Shown piece by piece: positions 34,185-46,492 of a stretch of 64,000 bases of DNA (position 1 is its first letter; each line of letters opens with the position of its first letter). The translations under genes were made by a program, and so were the position numbers. The stretch comes from Castor canadensis (Eukaryota; Chordata; Mammalia; Rodentia; Castoridae). Below the pieces are notes generated by a model. That model was given only the letters and a program-made list of their open reading frames with translations, was not told the origin of the DNA and did no database searches. The DNA is taken from contig NC_133392.1 in assembly GCF_047511655.1 (NCBI RefSeq), positions 160,880,542-160,944,541 of the forward strand, written 5' to 3'.

Positions 34185-35444
34185 ATGGGTGGAAATCAGA
34201 GTGAAAACACTCCCTTGGTGTGTATAGTTAAACACTTTAAAAAGAGATTTAATGGAGACTGTGGAGTTAAGTTAATCCCTAACAGGCTTAAGGCCCTTTT
34301 TGAAGTAGATTGGCCTGCTTTTGGTGTAAGGTGACCCCCAGAAGAGTCACTAGACAAAAGTGTGGTTAGTGAGGTTTACAGGGTAATTGTAGGGAATCCT
34401 GGGCACCCAGATCAGTTTCCCTACATTGATTGCTGGCAGGATGCTGTCTTCAGCCAACCCACATGGCTAAGGCCCTGTCTGGAAGAGGCCTGTAGGAGTA
34501 TGGTAGCTAGGGTGGCCACAGCTTCCAAGTATAGGGAGAAAACACTGGCCGAGGCTCATGAGGAAATGCCACTGCTCCATGTGCCACTTTATCCACTTCT
34601 GCCACCTGTGCCTGGTTCTGCGCCCCCACCTCTGACACTGGATGGGGACTCTTGAGGGGCAGTCACACCTGTAAAATCTGGTTTGGAAGCCTCTAGGGCC
34701 TCAACCCCCCTGACCTCCTTGAGTCCTATGGACCCCATGCCCACTCCAAGTCCACCAGTTCTCACCCCACATTTCCCATTCAATCAGTGGCATCTGACCA
34801 GTCCCTGCAAGGACCCCTCCCCTCCTCAGACTCCCACCACCCTGAAGATGCCCCTGAGGGAGGCCCGAGGCCCAGTGTATTATGACCAGCATGGTCAAAT
34901 ACAAGGAGGAGGATGGACATTCATCTACCAGCCTTCACCACCACAGACCTCCTCAACTGAAAGCATCACACCCCGTCCTTCATGGAAAAACCTCAGGCTC
35001 TGATTGATTTAATGCAGTCCATCATCCAAACTCACAAACCCATCTGGGCAGACTATTGACAGTTTCTTCTGACTCTCTTCAGTTCTGAAGAGCAACTCTG
35101 CATGACGTTGGTGGCTCTAAGGCGATTGGAGGATAATGTCCTGAGGACACTCTAAATGCCCAAGCATATCCCCAGGCTGAGTTCCCTGAGGAGGACCCCC
35201 ACTGGGACTCTTGTGATGACCGAGGCTACCAGGACCTTGAATGATTTCAGGAGGCACTATTGAAGGAGGAGGGAAAAAGGTCATAAAAATGAGCAAAACA
35301 TCAGAAGTCCTCCAAGGACCAGATGAGAGTCCCAGCCAGTTTTATGAGCATTTGTGTGAGGCCTTCCACTTGGACACCCCTTTTGACCCAGAAACCATTG
35401 AAAACCAGCGGATGATTAACAACAAAAGTGATGCCACTTTTGTT
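34185..35444 (+). pseudogene. Broken gag
   Basis: A start codon at 34,185 is followed by MGGN, a myristoylation-type N-terminus expected for matrix. Proline-rich p12-like and capsid-like parts follow in different frames: about 34,362-34,655, 34,683-35,003 and 35,241-35,450. Stops and shifts interrupt it many times. The reading ends at the palindrome at 35,421-35,444; nucleocapsid is missing. Confidence 0.75.
35421..35444. other. Perfect 10-bp inverted repeat at the gag-pol junction
   Basis: Arms AACAAAAGTG and CACTTTTGTT with a 4-base loop ATGC. It sits where capsid-like sequence gives way to reverse transcriptase. Confidence 0.85.
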
Positions 35445-35454
35445 CACTAGGTCT

Positions 35455-38450
35455 GGCCCGAAATGTGCCCCTAGTAGTGATGGAACTAAAGCTGGGAGTC
35501 ACCCCCATCAGCCAGAAACAGTACTTCATTCCCCACCAGGCCCAGGTTGGAATTCAAAAACACTTTGACAGACTCTTAAAATATGGGATCCTCCAACCTT
35601 GTCAGTCATCATGGAACACCCCCTTATTACCAGTCCAGAAACCGGGGACTGAATATTTCAGGCCAGTTCAGGACCTTTGGGCAGTAAATTCATCAACTGT
35701 GACTTTGTACCCCATAGTCCCCAATCCTTACATGCTCATAGGCCTTGTCCCAGCTGAGGCAAAATTTTTTACCTGCCTAGATCTTAAGGATGCATTTTTC
35801 TGCATCTGCCTAGCCACAGAGAACCAGACTATTTTTTCTTTCCAATGGGAAAATCCCAATACTGGAGAAAAGGGGCAACTAACCTGGACTCGATTGCCAC
35901 AAGTTTTCAAAATCTCCCCCACTATCTTCAGAACTGCCTTGGCATCTGACTCAAAGCTTTTTCAGCGGACCAGCATGGCTGTGTACTCCTCCAGTATGTA
36001 GATGACCTCCTGCTGGCTGGACTAACTCAGGAGGATTGTATGGAGGGGACTTGCCTCCTTCTCTTATGGGAAGCAGGACACAATGTCTCTAGGAAAAAGG
36101 CCCAAATTTGCCAAAACACTGCCAAATACCCTTGCTTTCACCTGTCCCAGGGACAATGCGGCTCATCCCTGAGAGGAAATAGACCGTCTGTTCTACTCCA
36201 ACCCCCAAGACCTGCTGGCAAATAAGAGTTTCTGGAAGCTGCAAGTTTCTGCTGAATATGGATTCCTAACTACTCTCTCTTGGCTGAGCCCCTCTATAAA
36301 GCCACAAAGGGGGGAGAACGGGAATATTTAGTATGGGAAGAAAAACAAGAAAAAGCCTTTAGAGAAACCAAGAGGGCACTCACAAATGCCGCCGCTCTAG
36401 GCCTGCTGGATGTGATAAAGCCCTTTTCCCTGTATGTCCATGAGCAAAAGTGGACAGCTATTGGGGTCCTGACTCAGCTACTGGGCCCCTGACACCACCC
36501 AGTGGCTTACTTGTCAAAACAACTTGATGCTGTTTTCCGAGGCTGGCTGCCTTGCCTGTGTGCCCTAGCAGCCACCGCTGCCCTGGTGACAGAGGCAGAC
36601 AAGCTCAGCCTAGGGCAAGAACTCACTGTCTGGGTTCCCCACTCCGTCCTGACTCTCATGGAGTATAAGGGAAATTACTGACTGACTAACTCTCGGATGG
36701 TCAAATACCGGAGTATGCTATGTGAAAACCCACACATCCAGCTGGAGGTCGTTAAGACTCAACCCAGTCACCCTATTGTTGAATGACTCAGGACCCCAGA
36801 AGCAGGACTGCTTAGAGGTTTTCTCGAGCTGACCAGATCTAACTGATCAGCCTATCAGCAATCCAGATGTTGAATATTTCACAGATGACAGCAGCTTTGT
36901 CTGGGACAGCACGTGCTTTGCCAGGCATGCAGTGGTGACTCTGGACTCAGTCATTGAGGCCTGTCTGCTGCCAGTTGGGACTTCTGCACAAAAGGCTGAA
37001 CTTGTCACCCTCACACTCCAGCTCACTGTAGGAGTACGGGTAAACATCTACACTGACTCTAAATATGCCTTCACAACCATTCCTGTCCATGGGGCCTTAT
37101 AGAGAGAGAGGAGACTCATTAACTCGGGAGAAAAAACTTTCAAGAATGTGCAAGAGCGCCTCAAGCTGATAGATGCTGTGTGGACCCCTAAACGGGTGGC
37201 AATTATTCACTGCCGAGGGCAACAAAAGGGAGATGCAATAATTGCTAGAGGAAACCAGAAAGCCAACAGAGAAGCCAAACAGGCAGCCCTCATGAGGGGA
37301 CTGGCCCCAACTGCCATGACAGCTGCCTTGTTCCCATGCCCCTTTGCTGAATAGGACCATGGTACACACCACGAGAACAGGACTGATTCAAGCCTACGGA
37401 GGGAAGCTTTCTACAGGATGGATGGTGGAAGTTTGCTAATGGCCACACAGGAACTCATTCAGGGTGAACAGCCCTTGAGACCACCCTGGCTCAGCATTTT
37501 TATGTCCCCAAGCTCTCCAGCATAAGTAAAGCAGTATGTGAGAGACGTAGCCTATGTGTCAAAAATAACCCCAGATAAGGGCCAAGGGCACCTCCCCAGG
37601 TTCAGAGCATTGGTGGAACTCCTCTTAAAAACTTGATCGTGGACTTCACTGAAATGCCACGAGTTTGAGGATGCAAATATCTGTTGGTGTTTATCTACAA
37701 CTTCTCAGGATGGGTGAAAGCCTTCCCCACGTGGACCAAAAAAGCCCAAGACGTGGTCGATGTCTACTAAAGAAAATCATCCCTTAGTTTGGAGTACCTG
37801 TGTCTATTGGTTGGATAATGGACCAACATTTGTGGCCAAGGTCATACATCTCATAGCTAAGGGCTTAGGAATCACCTGAAAGTTACATACAGCCTACTGC
37901 CCGCAAAGTTCAGAAAAAGTGGAACCTATGAATAGGATCCTAAAATTACAGCTGGAAAAACTATGTCAAGAGGCCCATTTGCAATGGGATCAATTACTAC
38001 CCATAGCATTACTGAAGATTAGGTCTAGCCCCGTGAAGTGGACCGGACTTTCACCCCTTGAAGTTCCTCATGGATACCCACCCCCTTTAACCAAGGGCAT
38101 ATGGGGAGACCTCAAAGAAACAGGTACCTCACCGTGAGACAACAGATGTAGACCCTCAGGTTGACACTCTCAGAAACCAATGACTGGGTCCGGGAGAGAC
38201 TTCCCATCAGCCTGACAACTCCCAAGCACTCTTACAGGCCAGGGGATGCCATCTGAGTAAAAGAATGGACTGTCCAACTGCTAAAAGCTCATTGGAGAGT
38301 CCCTTTTGTAGTTATTTTGTCTACTCCCACAGTAGTTAAAGTCGCAGAGATTGCTTCTTGGATCCACCACAGCTGAGTAAAGCCAGCCTCTCTCGAATGG
38401 GAATTCCTGACCCAGCCTCACCGTGCAAAATCACCTTCCAGGATGCCCGT
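35455..38450 (+). pseudogene. Broken pol (RT, RNase H, integrase)
   Basis: Reverse-transcriptase sequence begins within a 178-codon open frame (35,465-36,001). The catalytic YVDD codons stand at 35,995-36,006 but in a different frame from that open stretch, so a frameshift separates them. RNase H-like (about 36,870-37,090) and integrase-like (about 37,620-38,140) parts follow with stops. The integrase C-terminus continues to about 38,450 and aligns with the minus-strand copy. Protease was lost in the upstream deletion. Confidence 0.8.
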
Positions 38451-38544
38451 GCCCTTCCCTGGTAGGAGTCTACCTCTAGAAGACAACAGGAGACCAGAAA
38501 CAACAGGACTACAGCACTGCTTTAGTCACTCCGGAGGCTGACTA

Positions 38545-40740
38545 ATGGACACAAGGCAGAAGCTTGAGGAATTGACTGTCCAATGGGATAAATGGACTGC
38601 TTTCTGTGCCAGTTATTTTACTGTAATGGATTGTCACTCCTTGTCTGTATCGGTTGCTGTGGTTCTCACCCTAATCTTCACCATAGGTTTGGCAGAAATT
38701 GACCCCATGGACCCACGGTGAAAAGTTTTTATTAGCTCTCTTCTACCTCTCTTGGGCAGAATGCATAACTACTGTTTATTGTTACTGATTTGTCCCCTTT
38801 CATGGTCTTGTGACCACGGCCTGGGGCCCTCATCCTGTGACCAGTGTATTTGTATAACTGGGTCGGATCAGGGAGTTACTTGGACCCTGCTTTACCGCAC
38901 TCATTTCTCTTGCCAGAGAAAAATCTCAGAAACTTACACACATAATAAAGACTACCTATTCTATCTGTCCACAATACTCCCCAACTGAGGAATGGCTAGA
39001 GGTCCAGAGCTACCCACACAGGGAGACTATTTGGAAAAGGGTCAATTAATTTACAAAGCTCAGCTCACTAATCTAAAATGGCCAGTGTCAGTATTTTTTG
39101 ATGCATGTGAGGCCATAGACTATAGTTGGTAGGCCTATGTTTTACCATGGGGAAGTCTAGGCTGGGAGCATGCGTATAGGCTCACTGATAAATACATGTG
39201 TAAACAGCCCTCGACCCAGGCTAGGCCCCTAATACTTGGTCTTACTGTCTCTACTGGAGCTGTGTTTCATTGGCCACCTGGGAGAGTAAAGACAAGACAG
39301 CCTTCCTTCAAAGGGGAGTTGCCATACAAAGCTGTCAATTGGGAGCCTGTAATCCCATAAATTTCACCATCCTTAACCCAGAGGATCTTAAATGGAAAAA
39401 TGGCTACAAAACTGGTAAATGTATATATATGATGACCCAGGAACTATTACACTTCAAAAGGGTCACGACTCCACTTCAGTTGTCCTCCCACCAAGCCTTC
39501 CATTCCTTTTATGAAGAGATGAAGACTGAATTCCCCATTTCCACCACAACCAACAACCTGTTTCTGGCCATGACTATAGCCCAGTCTCTAAAGGTCTCTT
39601 CTTGCTATGTATGTAGGGGATTGCCCTGGGAGGCTAGAGAGCTAGAACCCCACAAGCTCTATAATGAGAAAAGGTACCCCCAGCCAGCCACCAGGGGTTG
39701 GCTTCTCAGAACCTCAGTTTTTGAAAAAAACTGTCTTGCCCAATAAGAGGGATGATTTAACACTTCTGTCGAAAGCCTGACATGCCTGGGCCAAAGATTC
39801 TATAGTGTAACTACCTGGAAAACCCGTGGTGGTGCAGCTCCCCAAACCATTCTAAACCGGATCCTCACCCCTTATCCAACTTCTCTCATTTCCAGCAGGC
39901 CTGGAATGGTGTCAATGCAGACATCGAATGGTGGGCCCCAGGTGGACTATACTGGATAAGCAGGAGGACAGCCTATACTGTACTTCCCCAAAACTGGTCA
40001 GGATCTTGTGTGTTGGAGTCTATCCGTCCGTCCTTCTTCCTGTTCCCACTTGCCAGGGCGAAACTTTTGGGGGCACAGGTATATGAAGATTAAAAAACCC
40101 AGAGAAAATGGTGCGCCTTGCAAATTGGCAACTGGAAGGACGATGAATGGCCTCTTAAACAAATCATTCAATTACATGGACCTGCCACTTGGGCAAAAGA
40201 TGGATCCTGGGCTACTGCATCCAGATCTATGTGCTCAACAGAATTATTTGGCTACAAGCTGTTGTTCACATTCTATGAATGAAACCACAAAAGCCCTTAA
40301 TATACTAGCCAAACAGCAGACCAGAATGCACAATGCTATCTATTAGAACCGCTTGGCCTTAGACTAGCTTAATTCTCAGGGAGGAATTTGTAAAAAATGT
40401 AGCTTAAATGACTGCTGTTTACAGATAAATGATGAGAAAAAGGTCATAGGAGAAACCACCGACCAAATGAGAAAAAATCGCCCCCGTCCCAGTCCAGACC
40501 TGGAAAGGCTAAAACCCTGAGGAATTCTTTGGGGGATGTTTTTCAACTTTTGGGGGATTCACAGCCCTCATAAGTATTATCCTTTTGATTTTAGGGGCTT
40601 GCCTGGTTCTGCCTTGCCTGACTCCCCTGGTTGTAAGGTCTGTCTTCAGCCTCATTGAGGCTATGGTCAAAAGAAAAATGGCCACCCATATAATGATGCT
40701 ATGGAAATACAAACCCCTAAATCAGGATGATTCTCTTTGA
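38545..40740 (+). pseudogene. Broken env
   Basis: A start codon at 38,545 and a hydrophobic signal-like stretch open the gene. Long open fragments (38,752-38,988, 39,270-39,746, 40,008-40,346) are separated by stops. The transmembrane subunit keeps a C-X7-CC arrangement near 40,390-40,430. A membrane-anchor remnant follows. This copy is longer than the minus-strand copy, keeping the surface-subunit region. Not functional. Confidence 0.75.
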
Positions 40741-40745
40741 CCCTA

Positions 40746-41067
40746 GGGGGCCAGAAAAGAAGCAGGCAAGTCTGTGTTCTGATAATGTAACAGGGGGAGG
40801 GGATGGCATAGCAGGGAGATGAAACTTAAGAAGGCCACATAGCATTGAGGGGTGAAGTAGCCAACAGACTCACATGCAACCATATGTGGGTTAAACATTG
40901 CTTCTTGCTTCTGTAACCTGCTTGCAAGGGTAGATAAGGTGAGACCCCTCTGTTCTCGAGGCTCAGCCTCGACAGGAGTCTGCTGAGTCTGTGCTGGACA
41001 ATAAAACATTGCTTTCTGCTAATCTGCTTTGGTGTCCTGTTTCCCTGTCATTGAGTATCCTGCAACA
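40746..41067 (+). mobile_element. 3' LTR, 5' end deleted
   Basis: Homology to the 5' LTR begins at ggggccagaaaag. The polypurine tract and the first bases of U3 are missing compared with the minus-strand copy. AATAAA is at 41,000-41,005, and the LTR ends GCAACA at 41,067, followed by the GTTA duplication. Confidence 0.8.
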
Positions 41068-41539
41068 GTTACATTTGGTAAATAACTGGCGTGCTGGTCA
41101 TGTATTTTCCTGTGTCCTGGTAGTAAAATAGTTGAAGTCAACACTGGAGTTTCATGAGAATTTTTTTTCCCTGTAGAAGGCATGTGCATATTATTTAAGT
41201 CTGAGAAGTACACCTGGAGATTATGTCTACAAATAGATCTTTTGAGATGGACTCGTTTTCCTGCCTCGTCTGTCCTGGGAGAGCAGTTTGTCCTCCTTCC
41301 TTTGCTGGCCTGGGCAGCAGCTGAGGAGCTGAGGGGCGGCCTGTGGTTGTAAGAAAAGCAAGGTTGGGATGTGCAGTCTGTGACGTGCTGCTCTCCAAGC
41401 ACTGGCTTCTTCTCACAGTCAGAGGCTGTCCAGTGTGAGCTGGCTGCTTTGCTGAAGGAGGCCAGCGTGGAAAAGCTTTTAGTCTGGAGTTTATGTTCAT
41501 TTTAAAATAAGATTATGCAAAATACTCAGGGTTTTCTTT

Positions 41540-42115
41540 GACGGGATTGGGGTTTGAAGTCAAGGCGTCCTGCTTGCTAGGCAGTACTCTACTGCTTGAG
41601 CCACACCTCCAGCTCTTTGTGCTCTGGTTATTTTGGAGATAGGATCTCGCTTTGTGCCCATGCTAGCCTGGACCAGATCCTTCTCTTTTATGCTTCCTGC
41701 CATCACTGGGATGACAGGCACACACTTCCAGGCTCAGCTTTTTTTGCATTGAGATGGAGTCTCACAAACTTTTTCGCCTGGGCAGCCCTGGAACCATGAG
41801 CCTCCTGAGCTCCTGTTTAGCTGGGATGACAGACAAGTGCATGCCCCACTGTTGGTTGACAGAGGGTTTTGCAAACTTTTTTTTTTTTTTTTTTTTTACC
41901 TAGGCTGGCCTTGAACCATGATCCTCCTAATCTCAGCCTCCCAAGTAGCTAAGATTACAGGTTTGAGTTTCCACCACACAGGATGCGTGTGTTCTCTCGC
42001 TCTCTCTTAAAGAAAGTTTCAGTCTTTATTTTTACTTTGTGGTAGGTGGGGTTTGAACTCAGGGATTTGTGCTTGTGAGGTAGGCACTCTACCACTTGAG
42101 CCACGCCTCCAGCAG
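41540..42115 (-). repeat. Cluster of reverse-oriented B1-ID SINEs
   Basis: At least three pieces: an ID-B1 dimer (41,540-41,735), a B1-like half preceded by a T-run of 19 (41,879-41,975), and an ID half (42,035-42,110, with ctaccacttgagccacgcct). All point the same way. Confidence 0.65.
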
Positions 42116-44950
42116 CAGGGTGCCCTTTTTAAAGTTTACCTGTCCCCTTTAAATGTGGACCTCGTTTCCAGAGGTGAGCAGTGGCCACTATCACAGGCCT
42201 TCTTATGGCCCGGTTCTGATCCAAAGAGTCCAAGGAGCAGCACAGGTGGGCAGGAGGATGTGGAAACAGAGGTGGTCTGCTGAAGGTCTTGGTTAAGCTA
42301 TACCAATGGCTAGCTTGGAAGGTGGGCCTGGTAGATACCTCCCTGAGGCAACTACAGGTTACATGAATCCACCATTGGTTACTAAACAGTGTATGCCAGG
42401 AAGTGCCAGCACCTGTGCACACTGAGAAGCCAGCAGGCTGGCCTTTGCCTTGTGAACTGTACCACCTGAGGTCCAGTCAGTGACACACACCTTGTGACAG
42501 TATTGGATGGTCTCATGGCATTCTGATGGTACTGCATGCAGCTTGCTTCCTCACCGGGGCCAGTGGGCACCTGTGAGGAGCTCAGAATGTATGTGCTTTC
42601 CTGGAGGGATGCAGTCCAGAAGAGATCTGGAGTTGAACTTGGCTTCAGGAACTGAGCAGGCTGTAGGACACATGGCCTGGCCTGTGCTTTTCTCGAGATG
42701 GAGATGACACTTGCTGCCTCATGTCCTGTCTTCTCTTCCAGCTTTGACTGGCTTTCCAGTTCCTACATCAGCACCTCTGCAATGCCTGAGCCCTGGGGAC
42801 CCGCTGGTCAACAGCAATCCTTGGGTCCTGAGGACAAGCGGGGACATAGTGTCTGTCTGTGTGACCGCAGAGCCCTAAGGGGTGCTCCCAGAGAGTTGCT
42901 CCCCTCTGTGTCCAGGTGGGATTCCTATGCTGCTACACAGGATGTCACTGGGGAACCCACTCAGGACATTGTGTCTTCTCTGGGCGCTCCTTTTACCTGG
43001 GCGCTCCTTCCTGAGGCTCCTGTGATCACTAAGACTGACTGAAAACAGCATGGGCTGGGATCCCTTCAGGCAGGACTCGTCCCCACTCCCAGCTTGGAGG
43101 AGTTGATAAGCAGTCAGGTTCCAAACATTCCCCAGAGGCAGAAGTTTGGTGAGCCTGGAGAGACACTGCTGCACGTGCTTCTCCAGCACAGGCAATATGA
43201 CAGACCCTCCACAGGTTCTGAGGTTGAAAAGATGAGCAGGCTGCCCATCTGGAAGGTAATGACAGCCAGGTTGAGGAAGCTCATAGGTTAACACCCAGGT
43301 GCAGGCAGGACAAAGGGGCTCAGCTCCTGGGCTCTAGCCCGGCTGGGGTGGCTGTGGGCTGGTGAAGTGGCTGCTGTCTGTCTCTGCAGCACCTTACCCA
43401 CGTAACAGCTTGGAACACCAGCCACGCACTTTGTGATTTTGCTGGTCTTCTGCGTGGTCATTATGTGACTGCAGCCTGCTGGTGGGTGGCCTGCCTGGGA
43501 CAATTCAACCAGGGTCATGGGCCAAGTGTTGCTGTCCTCTGGGCTCTTTTCACTGTGGTCTTAGGCCTCTCCTGGCCATGAGGCCCCCTCATTCAGCAGG
43601 AGTGAGAAGGCTGGGCCTCCAAGACCCTCAGTGGAAAAGGACTTAGCGGGTGCAGTCCCGAGAGAGTATTGGGAACTAGGTGGACAGGACACCCAGTTTC
43701 CTGGCCTGGCAGAGCCTATGCGTCCTAATGGTTGGAAGGGAGCTGCCTGTGTCTCCTGCTTTGTGGAACCAGCCTGAGCAGCATGGTGAGGGCCGACAGG
43801 TGAGTCTGGGGGGTACCCAGGGACTCATGCTGATGTTTTCTCACCTTGAGACACTCCCATCTCCACACCTGGCCCTGGTTGCCCACACCTGGCTGCGTTT
43901 TCCTCACTCTCAGGGCAGAACTGCTCTGTCTCTGGGCTTCCAGTCTCTTAATGTCTTCCCCCAAGCTTCTGCTCGCCTGTCCCCAAAGACCACTGGCAGA
44001 CAGAGCACGGCTGGATTTCTCCTCACTGAAGAGATGAAGGTGGCTTCAGCAGCTGGGGAAGTGCAGTTGCAGAGTTTGCACGGGGCTCTGGTATGGAAAA
44101 GCTGCTGCTGCTTTGGGAAGACTTGGAACTGCTTGTCCAAAGAACAAGTTCTCCAGAACTTGGGGCCATTTACTCAGGTGCCACCTGTCCGGGAAAGCTG
44201 TCAGCCTGCTTCCCAAGGCCACAGCTGCTTCCAGGCTTTGTGTTGCAAGCTTGCAAATCCAACATTCCCTGCCATGTTTATCATCAGGTTGTGTTCAGAC
44301 TGCTTCTGGAATGCAGTTTCAGGAAACGTGTCTCCACCACCCTCGGGTTTGCACCTCCTTGGGAGACCTTTTGCATTGTTCCTTACGGCATAGCCTCCCT
44401 GGGGCAGGAGTGCGTCTGCCAGCCATGCAGCCTGCCCAGATGTGTGGCCTATCCAGATGTGCAACCTCCCACAGATCTCTGGCCTCCGCAGATACGCTGA
44501 GGGCCTTAGAGTTGACCTCATCAGCAGGGCCTCACTGTTTTCTGTTTTGTTGTTTGCTGTATGGTCTATGTACCATGGTTTTGCATGCTCTGTTGGTGTA
44601 CCAGAAGTTTACACTTTGCCTAAATAAGTTTTTTATTAATCATCTACAATTTCCTCCGGTCTAGATGTGGCCTCTGATAAAATGCAGAAACTCACTGTTG
44701 TGATCGGCTCGAAAGCTCCTCCAGAGCCATTGTTGGCAGGATAGGGCCAGCACTATACAAGCGGCTGGAATATTAGTTGGGTTCGTCCTGCCCCCAGCCA
44801 GCTTCATCAGGAAAGGAATTTAATTATCACAGGTTGGGTGGAAGCTATAATCTGCCATAGTCAGTGTCTGTTCAGTCACACTTCTAGAATGTCCCTTGTG
44901 CAGAGCAGGGGTCACATAAGTATTTTTCCTAATTTAAAATGACATTTCAA
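42116..44950. other. Intergenic, no feature identified
   Basis: Moderately GC-rich unique sequence with many overlapping frames on both strands, the longest on plus at 43,680-44,393. None shows domain-like or splice-consistent structure. Exons of the TP73 antisense RNA could lie here, but sequence alone cannot show it. Confidence 0.35.
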
Positions 44951-44954
44951 GCTG

Positions 44955-45190
44955 AGAGCCAGAGGCTCACACCTGTAATCCTAGCTACTTAAGAGGCTGA
45001 AATCGGGAGGATCGTATTTCAAGGCTCCAGTCTAGGCAAATAGTTCTCAAGACCCCGTCTCTAAAAATAACCAGAACAAAATGGACTGGAGCTGTGGCTC
45101 AAGCAGCAAAGTGCTGCTTTGCAAGTGAAAAGCCTGGAGTTCAAACCCTAGACCCACCAAAAAAAAAAAAAAAAAAGAAAGAAAGAAATT
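44955..45190 (+). repeat. B1-ID dimeric SINE
   Basis: B1-like half (ggctcacacctgtaatccta) joined to an ID half (ggctcaagcagcaaagtgct ... gagttcaaaccctagacc), ending with an A-tail of about 17 and GAAA repeats. Confidence 0.75.
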
Positions 45191-46291
45191 TCAACTTTGC
45201 AGGTAAGAGCTGCATGTTCCACGTTTTGATGGGACTCGGTTCTTTGGCCTCACTGCCTTAAGCATCTGTTTCATGAGGACGAGGTTCTTCACGTGGACGC
45301 TGTTTCAGAGACGCTTACGGTCCTCTGTGGTTATGTATGGAGCTTGATTTGCATCGTGTGCGCTGAAGCACAGAGTTGAAACAGCCCAGGAAAACAGGTG
45401 GCATGTCCCCCTCACCACCCCCCCGCACCCTAAGATGCCGTCTGTGATTTTGAGTAACTGGCACATTCACATGTGTGACTCTAGTCTCATGGGCACAACC
45501 CAAGTGCATGACTCACAAGGCATCACCGAACAGGGCCCTTCCCTGCCCCTCTGCTCTCAGACCAGTGGCTATAGGGACTTGTCCTGGGAGCGCCTCAGAC
45601 ATTCGTCCCAACTCTGGGAGGAGGGTGAGTTCTCGGAAGAACTCTGGCATGCCTGCTGACTTCCCACCAATTCTCCTCTCCTGTGCAGGGGAAAGTTGCA
45701 TTCCAGGTTCCAGGTACCAACTTCAGCCTCAGTGTCACTTGTGGGTGACCATCTGCACTGTGCACGTTTCAGACAGCATCTGACATCATGCTGCCCGGTG
45801 AGATGTGTTCTTGGGCTGTGGGTGGACAAATGACGGCCTCTTCCAGATCTATGTGGCCAGCCGAGCCAATCTATGTGGCTGGCTAAGGGCAGGGAGCAGG
45901 CCACAGAGTCATCAGACTCTTTTAGCAGTTACAGCCGTAAACAATTTTCTGGAAGAATCTGTGGTTTTCTTCATTGTAATGTGTGATACCATTCCTAAGA
46001 AATATGAACCATCCATATATCTTAAAAGTTATTCATCATTTATTATTTTTGCTGAGAACAGGCTTTCTCTTTCGATGTCATACAGGAGTGAGCTGATGCT
46101 GTTTTCTACCAACTGCTCCTGGGAAGCACAGAAGCAACCCTTCTCTTTTCCTCTTAGTTACATAGCTGGCATGTTCCCACAAAGGACGGTGCCTTGCAAG
46201 GGGGAAGGTCTGGTTTGAACCCAGATTATCTTTTTGAAATTGCATGGCAGACCTACTGGAGATGTTTTTTTTTTTTCTATGCCTCCTTTTT

Positions 46292-46380
46292 TGCGGGGGT
46301 GGAGGGACTAGGATTTGAACTCAGGGCTTTGTGCTTGCAAAGCAGGAGCTCTACCGCTTGAGCCATACCTCCAGTCCAAG
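46292..46380 (-). repeat. ID-like SINE monomer
   Basis: Reverse-oriented ID half: tttgaactcagggctttgtg and ctaccgcttgagccatacct on plus. The phrase ggagatgttttttt occurs on both sides (46,259 and 46,380), which is the target-site duplication. Confidence 0.7.
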
Positions 46381-46492
46381 GAGATGTTTTTTTCTAACAA
46401 GTATTTTTTCAATATGATAAGCAGTTGGGTGTAACAAATGTTCAAACTTGTGCTGACAGACTGGTGTCTGTTTGTTCCCAGGAGGGTATTCT

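Larger units (their letters stand above)
33162..41067 (+). mobile_element. Defective gammaretrovirus-like provirus (ERV)
   Basis: A provirus of 7.9 kb with 5' LTR, primer-binding site, gag, pol, env and 3' LTR in standard order, antisense to both TP73 and CCDC27. The 4-base GTTA at 33,158-33,161 is repeated at 41,068-41,071, the duplication size typical of gammaretroviruses. Every gene carries stops and frameshifts. A deletion removes the nucleocapsid end of gag, all of protease and the start of reverse transcriptase. The polypurine tract is also gone. The two LTRs differ at many positions, so the insertion is not recent. It is an inactive fossil. Confidence 0.9.

Noticed and set aside
35465-36001. 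Functional reverse-transcriptase gene
   Set aside because: The open stretch stops before the catalytic YVDD, which lies in another frame, and protease and nucleocapsid are missing.
43680-44393. 237-codon plus frame
   Set aside because: Overlaps equally long frames in other phases, no recognisable domain or splice pattern. A non-coding RNA exon would be as likely.
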